A stretch of DNA of 64,000 nucleotides from NCBI GenBank assembly GCA_938084835.1, contig CALKER010000006.1, positions 992,001 through 1,056,000 of the forward strand. The letters are read 5' to 3'. Below, piece after piece: positions 10,197 through 19,638 of the stretch. The position numbers and the translations under genes are program-made. The notes under the pieces were generated by a model. That model was not told the origin of the DNA, did no database searches, and was given only the letters and a program-made list of their open reading frames with translations. Numbering within the stretch: position 1 is the stretch's first letter; each line of letters starts with the position of its first letter. The stretch comes from an uncultured Thermoguttaceae bacterium (GTDB lineage Bacteria > Planctomycetota > Planctomycetia > Pirellulales > Thermoguttaceae).

Positions 10197-10772
10197 ATGA
10201 AAGTACTCGGTATTTCCGGAAGTCCCCGGGCTGGGGGAAATACGGAGCTTTTGGTTCAGCTTGCGCTTGACACCTTGGCCCAGGAGGGATTGGAAACAGA
10301 ATTTCTGTCGCTAGCCGATCGCCCGATCAAACCTTGCCAAGCATGTGAACGCTGCCGAGGTACTAATCCCCCTCGGTGTATGCAAGAGGACCCGGCATTC
10401 GAGGGGATCATCGATAAATTTATTGATTCGCACGGAATTCTCATCGGTTCGCCTGTGTACTTTGGTTCGGCCACACCTCAAACCATGGCGCTTTTGGACC
10501 GCGTCGGCTATGTCAATCGTTTCGCGGGAAATTTTCTGCGACGAAAGGTGGGCGCGGCCATAGTCGTTGCTCGTCGAGCAGGCCACAATTTCACGTTCGC
10601 TCAAATAAATTACTTCTTCTTAATCAGCGAAATGATTGTTCCTGGCTCGACTTACTGGAATTTGGCTTTCGGCCGGGGAAAAGGGGAAGTTTTAAACGAT
10701 CAGGAAGGGGTGGAAACTGTGAAAACTCTCGCGCGAAATATGGCATGGGTTTTAAAAAAGCTTCACGGATGA
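10197..10772 (+). CDS. Flavodoxin-fold NAD(P)H-dependent FMN reductase
   Basis: 191 residues from ATG 10197. AAGGAG ends 10 bases before this codon, which favours it over an in-frame upstream start at 10131. The protein opens with MKVLGISGSPRAGGNTELLV, the FMN phosphate-binding loop of the NADPH-dependent FMN reductase family. A cysteine-rich segment follows (KPCQACERCRG and PPRCM), typical of the iron-sulfur-flavoprotein-like subgroup. GSPVYFGSATPQTMALLDR binds the flavin ring, and RRAGHNFTFAQINYFF lies in the dimer region. The enzyme is cytoplasmic and probably reduces flavins or small electrophiles. The four cysteines could hold a metal or Fe-S centre, but that is inference. Neighbours give no pathway. 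Confidence 0.9.
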   Translation: MKVLGISGSPRAGGNTELLVQLALDTLAQEGLETEFLSLADRPIKPCQACERCRGTNPPRCMQEDPAFEGIIDKFIDSHGILIGSPVYFGSATPQTMALLDRVGYVNRFAGNFLRRKVGAAIVVARRAGHNFTFAQINYFFLISEMIVPGSTYWNLAFGRGKGEVLNDQEGVETVKTLARNMAWVLKKLHG

Positions 10773-10786
10773 CGCGAAACGGCTTT

Positions 10787-10812
10787 CGAGAGAAGGGGTT
10801 TAGCTTCTCTCG
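10787..10812. terminator. Hairpin between convergent genes, possible bidirectional terminator
   Basis: CGAGAGAAG (10787-10795) pairs perfectly with CTTCTCTCG (10804-10812) around an 8-base loop. It sits between the ends of the FMN reductase (10772) and the leftward permease (10887). Neither side has a strong T run, so it is at best a weak or factor-assisted terminator. Confidence 0.45.
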
Positions 10813-10886
10813 GTACGCTCCAGAGCATGTCCTCTTGCGAGGTACCGGCCGCGCGGGGGATTTCCAATGCGGTGAGGTCAGCCTTT

Positions 10887-13800
10887 CTATTCGCGTCGAA
10901 GCTCTCGGAGCATAGGGATTCGTATGAGGACAGCGGCTGCTCCGAGGCTGGCAACAATCCCCGCCGCTGCGGTCGCTCCAAGAACGACCAACAGCCATCG
11001 CCCAGGCCAAGACGCTTGGCCATACAAAAGATCAGGCAGTACGGCCACAATTGCCGGGATAAGTCCACAACCTGTTCCCACCAATGCAAGCATGGTGCTT
11101 TCGGCAAAAAGTAGAGAAAGAAGTTTCCTGCGCGGAAACCCTAGGGCCCGCAAGAGGGATAATTCTCGCCGTCGTTCGAGCACATTTCGCATCTGAACGG
11201 CCGCTAATCCTAAAGTTCCTAGCAACAATCCGATGCTACCTAGGCTTTGAAAAATCGCAAGATAAGTATTTTGCACCCGAGCAAATCGAGTGAGTCGCTC
11301 GGTGGTCGTCTCCACGAGAGCACCGTGGTCGGCAAAAATTTCCTCCAAGAGCTTTTGGATCTGTATTAGCCGCCTCCAATAAACATCGGGGCTTTCTTCG
11401 GGACCACGGGAACACTTTACCAGGAAGAATCGGTAACCGGGAGTGGCAGGAAAGAGCTGCAAAAAGTTCTTCTCATGGACAAGGACTTGACCTTGGAAGA
11501 TGCTCTCCATCAAGACTCCCACCACCTTTAGCCTGGCCGGGCGCCCTGCAGCGTCGGTTACCGTCAGAACATCATTCTTCCCCTTGTTGAGCTTAAGGGC
11601 GTAGGTTGCCGTTGTCTGGTCGACAAAGGCGGGAATAAGGGGCAGATTGTCTTCTCCGGTCGGTAGCTCGCGCTGCAACAGGAGCCACGGGTTTTGAAAT
11701 TCTTGCTCGGAGCACGGAACCCAGGAGCGGACTCGGAAACCTCCACGGGCAATGAAGCGCTCAGGAGTGCCAAGGACCGTTAATTCCCGAACTTGGTAGA
11801 GATTTAGGCAGCTTGCATCTTCACCGGGACGCATGCGGAATGGGACGAGGACGTCCCCCTCCGCGAACATCTCAGGCTCGATAATGCCGAGGCTCCCATG
11901 ATTCTTTAGCCAGTTACTTAAGACTCCTTGGTCGGACAGATCCTCAAGTACCGGAACGCTTGTCTCGACTACGAAAGCAAAACCGCCGCTCCCCGGATGC
12001 TCCCCAGGGATGAATTGCCACGGGCTGAGGCGAAAGGCACTAACTGCTACAACTAGGAACACCGCGAGAGCAAAAATGACGCAGGTGGCCACGGTTCGCG
12101 AAGGATTCCGCCGGAGATTCAGGGTTGCAAAGGCGAGGGTGGGACACTTGGCAAAGCTTGCCAGCCGCCTCCTTCGCACGCGAAACAGCACCATTAAAAA
12201 CGAAAAACCACCGATAAGAAAGCCTACTGCGGCTAAGAAAAACCAAAGCGCCCGGTCCCCGGCCGACGGATCACCGATGTTTCCCCAGAGCAAAAGGCCT
12301 AACCCGCCCACCGCAGCCCCCAACCCCAGAACACTAGCGACCCGGGTTGTAGTGCGGTGGAGGGATCGCGGCCAATTTTCCGGCGTAAATCCGGCCAGGA
12401 GTTTTGCGGGCTCTTGTTTTGCAAATCGGGCGAGTGATCCACACAGGGGGACCGCAGTGGCCAAAAATCCTATTAGTCCCACAGCGACTATCGTGTCGGG
12501 CCGCGTAACTGGTCGGATCAGTGGGCGGCCGAGAATGGGAAGCCACCATGAATGAAGCCCCGCAACAAGAACCAGGCAATACGCCCACCCGAGCATTAAC
12601 CCCGCAGCTGTTGCCGTGAGAAGTGTGAGCCACAGCTCTATTAAGTAGATTTTACGAATTCTGGATGCAGGAAATCCCACGGCCAGTAGGATCCCAATTT
12701 CCCGCGAACGCTGAGCCATGGTGAGGGACAGAAATAGCACCGCCAGCAAGATACCGGCAGCAATGACAAAACTACTAAAGGCCACGAACAGCGAGGCAAA
12801 TGGGGATACACCTCTGGCCGCCTTAAAGGCTTCTTCACGCACGGACTTGACGACGAAATCCACCTCGCTTAGCCGAAAGCGCAACAGATTTCGGAGATTT
12901 TCCAACGTGAGATCACCTGCGGGAGCCATCCGAAATCCAGTGGTCTGTCCAAACCGTCCTGCCCAGAGCTTCCGCGCCGTAGCCAGCGAGACGAACGCTT
13001 TTGGGGTTGTACCATAGCGTTGCCAGTAATCTTCGTCGTTGCCGGGTCCCGGAAAGTCTGTCAAACGCACCCATTCGGGGTGAAAAGGTTCAAAGGGAGC
13101 CTCCCAATCGCGAATTGTTGCCTTCTCAGTAACTCCCGGGATCTGAGGCGTCCACAAGGGGTCATTCGCTGCCTCAGCCAGCTGGATGACCTCGCTAACA
13201 GGCAGTTCGAGCTCTGTTTCGTGAAGGCTTGGGCCGCTGGCCTCAGGGAGGAAAAACCGTATTCGCACCGTGTCCCCGGGTCTAACGCGAAGGTCCTCGG
13301 CTGCCCAATCGTTTAGAACGATTGTGTCCAGCGGAATTTCCTTCAGCGGTGTTCCTTCGACAGTTAGCAGTGGGCCGAGGGGTGTATCCGCCACCGGGTC
13401 CACCCCGGTGACAAGGGAGTATGGGACAAAGCGGTCGCCCGAAATAATCTGGTTGGCTAAATAAGTAAGCACGGGCTGAACCGGCAAGCCGGCAAGTTTT
13501 CGTAAAATTTTTGCCTCTAAGTGAGAGGGAAACACATAGCCGTCGTAGCTCACCAGCAAATAACCGCGAGGGGTTTCCTCAACAATCACTCCTGCCGCCT
13601 CCGGCTCGACAGTGACATGTTGATTAAGCCATGCCAAACATTGTGACAGAGACCGACCCGGACGCTCGGCGAGCAGGACGGCATTGCATTTTCCTGCTTG
13701 ATCAAGCCACTTCAAAGCTTCGAGCGAGATAAATACCCCCATAGGTGAAACCTGCTGGAAATTCAACGAGAATTCCCCCAGTCCTTTCGGGGGGAGAATA

Positions 13801-14435
13801 TCCACGAGCGAAAAGCTTAGAGTGACGAAAGCCCGTCGTTTGTCCCCGAAAAGGCTCTCCGTCGGAATGCTAGCCGGTCTGACCAATCGAAGGATCACGC
13901 GGTCTCCAGGGGCTGGAACTCGGCCACCGCTGATCGAAGCAATTTTGTGGGCTAAGGCCTCAGTGAAGATGATCTGCTCGGGAGACAGCTGGCGTAAAAA
14001 TTTCCCCTCCCCGAGTGCCCAAAATCTCGCATCGCATGCGATGACCTGAACTTGTCCTACAGAAGCTTGGTTCTGGCCATCCTGTGTCTGACAGCGTAAA
14101 GCGGCAGTCAAGATTGCAACGGGAGCGGCGATTCGAAAGTGTGCATCAAAACCCGGCGTGTGTTCTAGTCGATCGACCACCGAAGTGGGAAAAAATCGAT
14201 CAGCTTGAACGACAAAGGCCACTCCCGCCAGACGTTGCAGGGCTAGATCCACAAGGCTGGCACGGAGACTGTCCCCCAGAATACAAGCCCCGGTGAGTAC
14301 GCCCACAGCGACGGTCACCCCCATCCCTACTGCCAGATGTGCCGGCCACCAATAGCAGAACGATGCCCATGCAAGACCGGCTACCCCGCGCACTCGCAGC
14401 TTGCCTTGTCGATCAACTAGTTCCGCGTGGGTCAT
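10887..14435 (-). CDS. Large FtsX-like ABC transporter permease
   Basis: 1182 residues. Layout: an N-terminal helix (about 35-55, VGMGVTVAVGVLTGACILG), a long extracytoplasmic region to about residue 540, then an FtsX-like bundle (FSSFVIAAGILLAVLFLSLT, then MAQRSREIGILLAVGFP). After two more helices and a second extracytoplasmic region comes another FtsX-like bundle near the C-terminus (LGLAAVQMRNVLERRRELSLLRALGFPRR). This is the duplicated arrangement of MacB/LolCE-related permeases that work on lipoproteins, peptides or lipids at the outer face of the membrane rather than moving small solutes. The ATPase encoded 297 bases upstream on the same strand is the obvious partner. The start is ATG 14435 without a strong Shine-Dalgarno. 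Cargo is unknown. Confidence 0.9.
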   Translation of the reverse strand: MTHAELVDRQGKLRVRGVAGLAWASFCYWWPAHLAVGMGVTVAVGVLTGACILGDSLRASLVDLALQRLAGVAFVVQADRFFPTSVVDRLEHTPGFDAHFRIAAPVAILTAALRCQTQDGQNQASVGQVQVIACDARFWALGEGKFLRQLSPEQIIFTEALAHKIASISGGRVPAPGDRVILRLVRPASIPTESLFGDKRRAFVTLSFSLVDILPPKGLGEFSLNFQQVSPMGVFISLEALKWLDQAGKCNAVLLAERPGRSLSQCLAWLNQHVTVEPEAAGVIVEETPRGYLLVSYDGYVFPSHLEAKILRKLAGLPVQPVLTYLANQIISGDRFVPYSLVTGVDPVADTPLGPLLTVEGTPLKEIPLDTIVLNDWAAEDLRVRPGDTVRIRFFLPEASGPSLHETELELPVSEVIQLAEAANDPLWTPQIPGVTEKATIRDWEAPFEPFHPEWVRLTDFPGPGNDEDYWQRYGTTPKAFVSLATARKLWAGRFGQTTGFRMAPAGDLTLENLRNLLRFRLSEVDFVVKSVREEAFKAARGVSPFASLFVAFSSFVIAAGILLAVLFLSLTMAQRSREIGILLAVGFPASRIRKIYLIELWLTLLTATAAGLMLGWAYCLVLVAGLHSWWLPILGRPLIRPVTRPDTIVAVGLIGFLATAVPLCGSLARFAKQEPAKLLAGFTPENWPRSLHRTTTRVASVLGLGAAVGGLGLLLWGNIGDPSAGDRALWFFLAAVGFLIGGFSFLMVLFRVRRRRLASFAKCPTLAFATLNLRRNPSRTVATCVIFALAVFLVVAVSAFRLSPWQFIPGEHPGSGGFAFVVETSVPVLEDLSDQGVLSNWLKNHGSLGIIEPEMFAEGDVLVPFRMRPGEDASCLNLYQVRELTVLGTPERFIARGGFRVRSWVPCSEQEFQNPWLLLQRELPTGEDNLPLIPAFVDQTTATYALKLNKGKNDVLTVTDAAGRPARLKVVGVLMESIFQGQVLVHEKNFLQLFPATPGYRFFLVKCSRGPEESPDVYWRRLIQIQKLLEEIFADHGALVETTTERLTRFARVQNTYLAIFQSLGSIGLLLGTLGLAAVQMRNVLERRRELSLLRALGFPRRKLLSLLFAESTMLALVGTGCGLIPAIVAVLPDLLYGQASWPGRWLLVVLGATAAAGIVASLGAAAVLIRIPMLRELRRE

Positions 14436-14732
14436 CGTTAGCTCGCCATCAGAGAAAGAACCGTGACGGCTAAAATTCCTTAACTCACGGTGCTGAAACG
14501 ATTCCTAGAATTCTTGTGCTCAGTGCGCTCAGGCATGCTCCATTCTTATCCCAACGATAACGTAAGAATCCCTTTCCGAAGCTGCCGGGCGTGCAGAGTG
14601 AATGGGAAAGCGGACTACTTTGAGCCAGATTTAGGGACATCAACTCTGATTGAGATCCTGACTGACTTGGTTTTGAGACCTGGAAGCGGGTAAAACCATC
14701 AGTTCCTTTCCTAACCTTGAACAATTACCCCA

Positions 14733-15416
14733 CTAATCTTTTGGCATCGCCTCGAGCACGAGGGAGCCGGTGGTTAATCGAAATATCCGCTCCATCCGCG
14801 CAGCAACACTTCCGCTGTGACTGACAACAACTAGGATATTGTTGACTTCCCGGTGAAGCTCAAGCATGAGGTCGATTATTTGACACGCGGTGGCCGCATC
14901 GAGGTTTCCTGTGGGCTCATCAGCCAAAAGAAGCCGTGGGCTGGAAATAAGCGCCCGAACAAGTGCTGTCCGCTGACGCTCGCCACCGGAAAGCTCACTC
15001 GGGAAATGGTTGAGTCGCTCGCCCAACCCCACGCGGGTCAAAAGCTCCGCTGCCCGGCAGATGTCCGCTCGGCAGGGACGCCCGAAGGCCAAAAGTGGCA
15101 CAAGAACGTTTTCCAACGCTGTGCACTGTGGGAGTAGATGGTGCTCCTGAAACAAAAAGCCGATCTTGCGGTTCCGCAGTCGGGCAAGCTCTGGCTCCGC
15201 CAAAGTTGCGTAATCCACCTGGTCCAGGAGCACCCGGCCCGCTGTAGGGTGGTCTAAACCGCCGAGTATGTTCAAAAGGGTACTCTTTCCGGAGCCGCTT
15301 GGGCCCACAATTGCTACCGATTGACCGGGTTCCAGCGTGAGGCGAATTCCATCGAGGACCACTAGTGGCCCGTCCGGTGTGGGATACTCTTTGCGAATAT
15401 TTTCCGCCACAAGCAT
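14733..15416 (-). CDS. ABC transporter ATP-binding protein, LolD/MacB type
   Basis: About 227 residues from ATG 15416, which has GGGGAG 8 bases upstream and gives the usual LolD length. An in-frame ATG at 15473 would add 19 residues but lacks a ribosome-binding site. Motifs: Walker A GPSGSGKSTLLN, Q-loop FLFQEHHLLP, signature LSGGERQRTALVRAL, Walker B LLLADEPTGNLD and switch His in VVVSHS. The ADEPTGNLD form is characteristic of the LolD/MacB/FtsE branch. It powers the FtsX-like permease encoded immediately downstream and acts at the cytoplasmic face. The intervening 297 bases are unusually long for such a pair. Confidence 0.93.
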   Translation of the reverse strand: MLVAENIRKEYPTPDGPLVVLDGIRLTLEPGQSVAIVGPSGSGKSTLLNILGGLDHPTAGRVLLDQVDYATLAEPELARLRNRKIGFLFQEHHLLPQCTALENVLVPLLAFGRPCRADICRAAELLTRVGLGERLNHFPSELSGGERQRTALVRALISSPRLLLADEPTGNLDAATACQIIDLMLELHREVNNILVVVSHSGSVAARMERIFRLTTGSLVLEAMPKD

Positions 15417-15663
15417 GGGCCAGTCTCCCCGGTCGTTCTGAATTGGTGCTGTTGTTATGCCCAATTCGCTCATGAGCTATAAGATTTCGGGTAAGCCAAA
15501 CACCGTCAAAGAGCGGCGCGCCGGTGTGAGAAAAAGCCGCAGTTGGCTTTACCTGCCGAATGTTGCTATGGATAATCAAAGTCACATGCAAAAACCCAAG
15601 TATTTTTACGGCTGGGTCCCATTTCCTGAAAGAGTGGGCACTTTTGTCACGGAGAATTCGGGG

Positions 15664-16785
15664 ATGATTAAGTTCATTCGTCGCGATTTTTCTCCGCAAC
15701 CTCAGGGCAAAGCCTTGGGAAAAAACGGGTGGATTCTAACGATTATGGTAACTGCCGCGCTTGTGGCCTGCGAATTTGCGGTGCTCCAAGCCGATGAGAT
15801 ACCTCGGCTTATACTCACGTTAAGCGAGAGAGTAGTTTCTCTCCAACAAACAAAAGTACCGGCCGAGATCATCTCCGAGTACCCCCTCCCCGCAGAGCTG
15901 TTGTGGGAATACCAGCGGGCGCCCAACCCGCGAAAATCGTATGTTCGGTTTTGGGCTTCACCGAGTGGGATAAATATTCTCCGTGATGCCCCGGCAGATC
16001 ATTTGCATCATCACGGACTTATGTTTGCAGTGGGCGTGGACGAGGTTGACTTCTGGGCTGAGGACGCTAAGTCTGGTTGGCAAAAGGATCGCGGAATTAC
16101 TTGCACAGGAACCCTCCCCAATGGAACCCACCTTTCGGCGGAGAACGGTGGCCGTACGGTCCGGTTGGCATGGCTGGTCCACAACCTGACTTGGACTAGT
16201 GCTGACGGAGTGTGCCCTCTGCTCGAAGAAGTCAGGCGGGTGGGGTGGGCTGAGTTGGGACAGGGGCGCACAACACAACCTGTCCGGCTCACCATTTGGC
16301 AATCGGAGCTTTCCCTTCCGCCTGGAAAGCAGTCCGCTCGGCTATGGGGGCGGCCGTATTTTGGCTTTGGCATTCGTTTGGCGGAAAGTATGGATAAGGT
16401 CGGCGAATTTCTTAACGCCGAAGGTCGAACAGGGCTGGAAGGAACCAACGACACTCCTTCCCCGTGGTGCGCTTACCGGTTAAAGGCCGGGGACTGGCCG
16501 ATTACACTTGCGATTTTCGATCACCCGGCCAATCCTCGTCATCCTGCCACTTGGTTTACCATGCTTTCACCATTTACCTACATGTCGGCAACTCTAGCAC
16601 TTCATCGCGAACCGATCGAACTTATAAGTGGAGCAAAGCTTCATGTTCGCTACGTCGTCGCCCTCTGGGAGGAAATTGTTCCCCGGGAGGTCCTCCAAGC
16701 ATTTTACGAGAACGAAATTGTCTCGAGCGGAGGAATCGTTCAGAAATTTGTCGATTTAGTCAACATGCAAGACCGCTCAGATTGA
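15664..16785 (+). CDS. DUF6807 / PmoA-like secreted protein
   Basis: 373 residues from ATG 15664, where GGAGA lies 8 bases upstream. An in-frame ATG at 15457 would overlap the divergent ABC ATPase gene and add a tail without domain features. A hydrophobic segment (WILTIMVTAALVACEFAVLQADE) is a likely signal peptide. The body matches DUF6807 (PmoA) proteins: YVRFWASPSGINILRDAPADHLHHHGLMFAVGVDEVDFW, of which the DHLHHHG core is the hallmark, and later GRPYFGFGIRLAESMD. Despite the PmoA label such proteins are not methane monooxygenase subunits. They occur in sugar-degradation contexts in planctomycetes and verrucomicrobia. The reaction is unknown. Confidence 0.82.
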   Translation: MIKFIRRDFSPQPQGKALGKNGWILTIMVTAALVACEFAVLQADEIPRLILTLSERVVSLQQTKVPAEIISEYPLPAELLWEYQRAPNPRKSYVRFWASPSGINILRDAPADHLHHHGLMFAVGVDEVDFWAEDAKSGWQKDRGITCTGTLPNGTHLSAENGGRTVRLAWLVHNLTWTSADGVCPLLEEVRRVGWAELGQGRTTQPVRLTIWQSELSLPPGKQSARLWGRPYFGFGIRLAESMDKVGEFLNAEGRTGLEGTNDTPSPWCAYRLKAGDWPITLAIFDHPANPRHPATWFTMLSPFTYMSATLALHREPIELISGAKLHVRYVVALWEEIVPREVLQAFYENEIVSSGGIVQKFVDLVNMQDRSD

Positions 16786-17325
16786 CTGGGCATTGGGAAT
16801 CCCTGAAGGCCGAGCCGCAAAATCCGCAGCAAGGTCATGGCTTGGGAAGCCACCCATGGGCAACGGACTTGGGTGGTCTGGGGGAATTGATGAGGTATCC
16901 ATCAAAAACCCGAGGCGAAAATTGACGCTGGAAGCAAGCCGGAATGGGGACCGTGGTGCCGGATTCATGGTGAGGAAGGAAATGCGTCCTCAACATTCCC
17001 AGAAGCGAAAAATGTCCTTTCGGTATCCCCCTGGCTACCAACATGTGCCATTTTATTAGACCACTGGTCGGCCCAGAGGCATGGGCTCTCTTTCTCGCCG
17101 ATTTAATGGGCGTCCTTTCCTCCCTACCTCCTTTGGCCTGCTATGCATCTCAAGGCATACTGTCTCCACCAGAGAGCCCGGCCGAGCAGACAGACGCGTG
17201 CCACCACTGGAGTAAGTCCGCGACCGGATAAATCCCTCGTCCAACGGTAACGCTGAACGCACGGAAGCGGGAACAGCGGTAAGACTGCTCACAAAGCCCG
17301 GAAGCCAGGGACGTGCACGCCCTGA
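16786..17325. other. Convergent intergenic region, nothing recognised
   Basis: This 540-base region lies between the ends of the DUF6807 gene and the cytochrome gene. Small frames of up to 88 codons exist on both strands, but none has a start site or domain worth calling. I saw no clear terminator. Confidence 0.4.
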
Positions 17326-18114
17326 TTACTCCTCTTGGACTTCCTTGCCTAAGGCTTCCGGATGGAAGATTGCGTGACAGTCGTCGCAGCTTTTTGCCAA
17401 TGCTTTAAGGGCCTCCTCAGCTGCCTTTGAATCTTTCGCCCGCGCCGCCTGGTTCAATTTGGCAGCAGCGTCCCGCATGTCAGTGCAATACTGATACCAC
17501 TTGGCGGCCTCTTCGGGTTTATTAGTCTCGTCGACGTTGTAAATGCTACCCTGACTGATGACAGCAATGGCGGCTGCATCGGCGGCAATAGCGGTTGCTT
17601 GTCTGTCGAAGCGGCGCATTGATCGTCTGATTCGGCTGTTAATGAGGGGAACCTGCTGCATCAAGGGTGGCAGATGGGCCAGTTTCTTCCACGCAAGGCT
17701 CTCGGGATCGCCAGATGGCTGATCCATCGCTGCTTTCAGCTCGGCCAAGGCCGCTTTGGCGGTTGCATAATCCTTAGCCGCAATTAGCTTTTCACACGCC
17801 GCCACCAAACCCAGGGCATGCTTCTGATATTTATTGGGAGTGTCATGAAGGCCCAAAGCCAAAGCGATAAGAACCAGTGTATTGGCATCTTTGTACACAC
17901 GTTCAGCAGCGTCCTTGTAGTCCGCTTCCTGCGCCAAATCCGCCTCAAGTCGCTTCAGATAATATTCGAACTGGCTCACCAAATCTTCTGCAGGCGCAAA
18001 TGCTGAGACTTTGGGCGCTGCCGGAGGTGCAGCGATTAACAACTGGTTACCCGCTCCATAGAACACTACGCCCATAACGACCACAAACCAGAACTTACCG
18101 CGGTGCGATACCAT
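17326..18114 (-). CDS. Cytochrome c'/c556-like secreted haem protein
   Basis: 262 residues from ATG 18114, which has AGGAG 7 bases upstream; a longer frame to 18228 puts charged residues before the signal. A signal peptide (FWFVVVMGVVFYGAGNQLLI) is followed by alanine-rich helices. The single haem site CDDCH (about residues 243-247) lies near the C-terminus in the last helix, as in four-helix cytochromes c' and c556. The mature part is about twice the usual length; residues about 45-130 resemble another helical bundle without a CxxCH. It should bind one haem c in the periplasm and may act in electron transfer or gas binding. No redox partner is adjacent. Confidence 0.85.
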   Translation of the reverse strand: MVSHRGKFWFVVVMGVVFYGAGNQLLIAAPPAAPKVSAFAPAEDLVSQFEYYLKRLEADLAQEADYKDAAERVYKDANTLVLIALALGLHDTPNKYQKHALGLVAACEKLIAAKDYATAKAALAELKAAMDQPSGDPESLAWKKLAHLPPLMQQVPLINSRIRRSMRRFDRQATAIAADAAAIAVISQGSIYNVDETNKPEEAAKWYQYCTDMRDAAAKLNQAARAKDSKAAEEALKALAKSCDDCHAIFHPEALGKEVQEE

Positions 18115-18498
18115 GAGCCTTCTCCTACGCTGAGACCGACCGAAAATCATTGTCAGAAACCCACTTCTCACCGACTTGGCGGAGAAAATCCCTCCTGCCG
18201 TACAATACCTTTCCCGAGTAACCGCCATATGCTACACCTTTTAATTTGAACGAACCCGATTGCGAAGTCAACTGGTTGACAAAGTTAACAAAGATAATTC
18301 ACTTGTACGAATTTCGTTCGAGCGTGCCTCGGAAACGGGATCCAACTAGGTTCTCGGTTTTGGCCAAACGAGGTGGCGGCATACGCTTCTAAACCAGTTG
18401 AAGAGGCAAGAACTTTCAGTACATCACTTCCAGCTAGTTTTGGAAGCATGTAGGCCCCTCGGAGTGCTCCTCAAATCGAAGGCGGGAGTATTCGCCAG
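18115..18498. other. Divergent intergenic region upstream of purM
   Basis: A 384-base divergent region that should contain promoters for the cytochrome gene (leftward) and purM (rightward). No purine riboswitch core or other structured leader was recognised. Confidence 0.4.
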
Positions 18499-19563
18499 AT
18501 GAAGAAACTAACTTACAAAGATGCGGGGGTGGATCTGGAACTTTACAACAAGGCTATGGAGAAAATCCCCGGGCTTTTGGCTCGGACGTTCACTCCACGA
18601 GTGATACCCCTTCCTGGGGGATTCGCCGGTCTTTTTCAACTTGACTTCGATTGCCCGATCTTCGCCAGACGATACCGGAACCCTGTGCTTGTAGCATGTT
18701 CCGACGGAGTTGGCACTAAGCTAAAAGTGGCTAGTATGCTCCGCCGTCACGATACCGTGGGTATTGATCTTGTTGCCATGAATGTCAACGATGCCCTTTG
18801 CTGCGGTGCCGAGCCACTCTTTTTTCTCGATTACATAGCTTTGCCCAAAGACGATCCGGAATGGCTCCACGCGATTCTCTCCGGCATTGTCAAAGGATGT
18901 CAAATGGCGCATTGTGCGCTTTTGGGGGGGGAAACGGCTATCCTACCGGATACCTACCAACCCGGAGACTACGACCTAGCCGGATTTTGCGTGGGAGTTG
19001 TTGAACGGGAAGATCTCATCACCGGGAGTTTAATCACCCCGGGAGATTTAGTTATTGGTCTTGCTTCCTCTGGGCTTCACTCCAACGGGTATAGTCTTGC
19101 GCGGAAGGTAGTCTTCGAGCATGCAGGGCTGTCGGTGTTTGACTTTGTGCCTGAACTTGGAGAGACGGTGGGAGAGGCACTTCTTCGCCCAACGACCATC
19201 TATGTTGCGGCGGTGCGTAGTGTCCTCCGCTATTACAGAGTAAAAACCGTTATTCATGGGATCGCACATGTCACAGGCGGAGGAATTTTCGACAATCTCC
19301 GCCGAATTTTGCCCACTAGTGTGGACATCGTCCTCAAGCGAAATAGCTGGCCAATACCCCCTGTTTTCACTTGGTTACAACGCTTGGGTGAAATCGACGA
19401 AGGAGAAATGTTCCGAGTTTTCAATATGGGCATTGGCTTGATCTTAGTTGCCAGTGCCTATTATGCAGACAGTATTCGTCACCAACTTGCCCAACGCGGT
19501 ATCCAGAGCTGGATTATTGGCCAGGCGCACGCTGGCACCGGCCAAGTCCACTGGGGCCAGTAA
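18499..19563 (+). CDS. purM: Phosphoribosylformylglycinamidine cyclo-ligase (AIR synthetase)
   Basis: 354 residues, full family length. It makes aminoimidazole ribotide from FGAM with ATP in step 5 of purine synthesis. Visible landmarks are the N-terminal YKDAGVD, the ATP-site loop VLVACSDGVGTKLKVA, the AMNVNDALCCGAEPLFFLDYIA segment, the conserved GGETA, the GLHSNGYSL motif and HVTGGG. ATG 18499 is preceded by GGGAG at 11 bases. It stands alone, with no other purine gene nearby, and converges on the V-ATPase operon. Confidence 0.97.
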   Translation: MKKLTYKDAGVDLELYNKAMEKIPGLLARTFTPRVIPLPGGFAGLFQLDFDCPIFARRYRNPVLVACSDGVGTKLKVASMLRRHDTVGIDLVAMNVNDALCCGAEPLFFLDYIALPKDDPEWLHAILSGIVKGCQMAHCALLGGETAILPDTYQPGDYDLAGFCVGVVEREDLITGSLITPGDLVIGLASSGLHSNGYSLARKVVFEHAGLSVFDFVPELGETVGEALLRPTTIYVAAVRSVLRYYRVKTVIHGIAHVTGGGIFDNLRRILPTSVDIVLKRNSWPIPPVFTWLQRLGEIDEGEMFRVFNMGIGLILVASAYYADSIRHQLAQRGIQSWIIGQAHAGTGQVHWGQ

Positions 19564-19638
19564 AGGGGTATCAATTGTGGGAGAATTTCTCCGCAACGGC
19601 TCCCTCACCCAAAGCCTCTCTTACCTGATCGATTGGCT

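Noticed and set aside
12010-12555. 181-codon plus-strand frame inside the FtsX permease gene
   Set aside because: Antisense to a clear membrane protein gene and rich in Arg/Pro/Thr, as expected of a shadow.
15457-15663. Longer start for the DUF6807 gene
   Set aside because: It would overlap the divergent ABC ATPase gene; ATG 15664 has a good ribosome-binding site and signal peptide.
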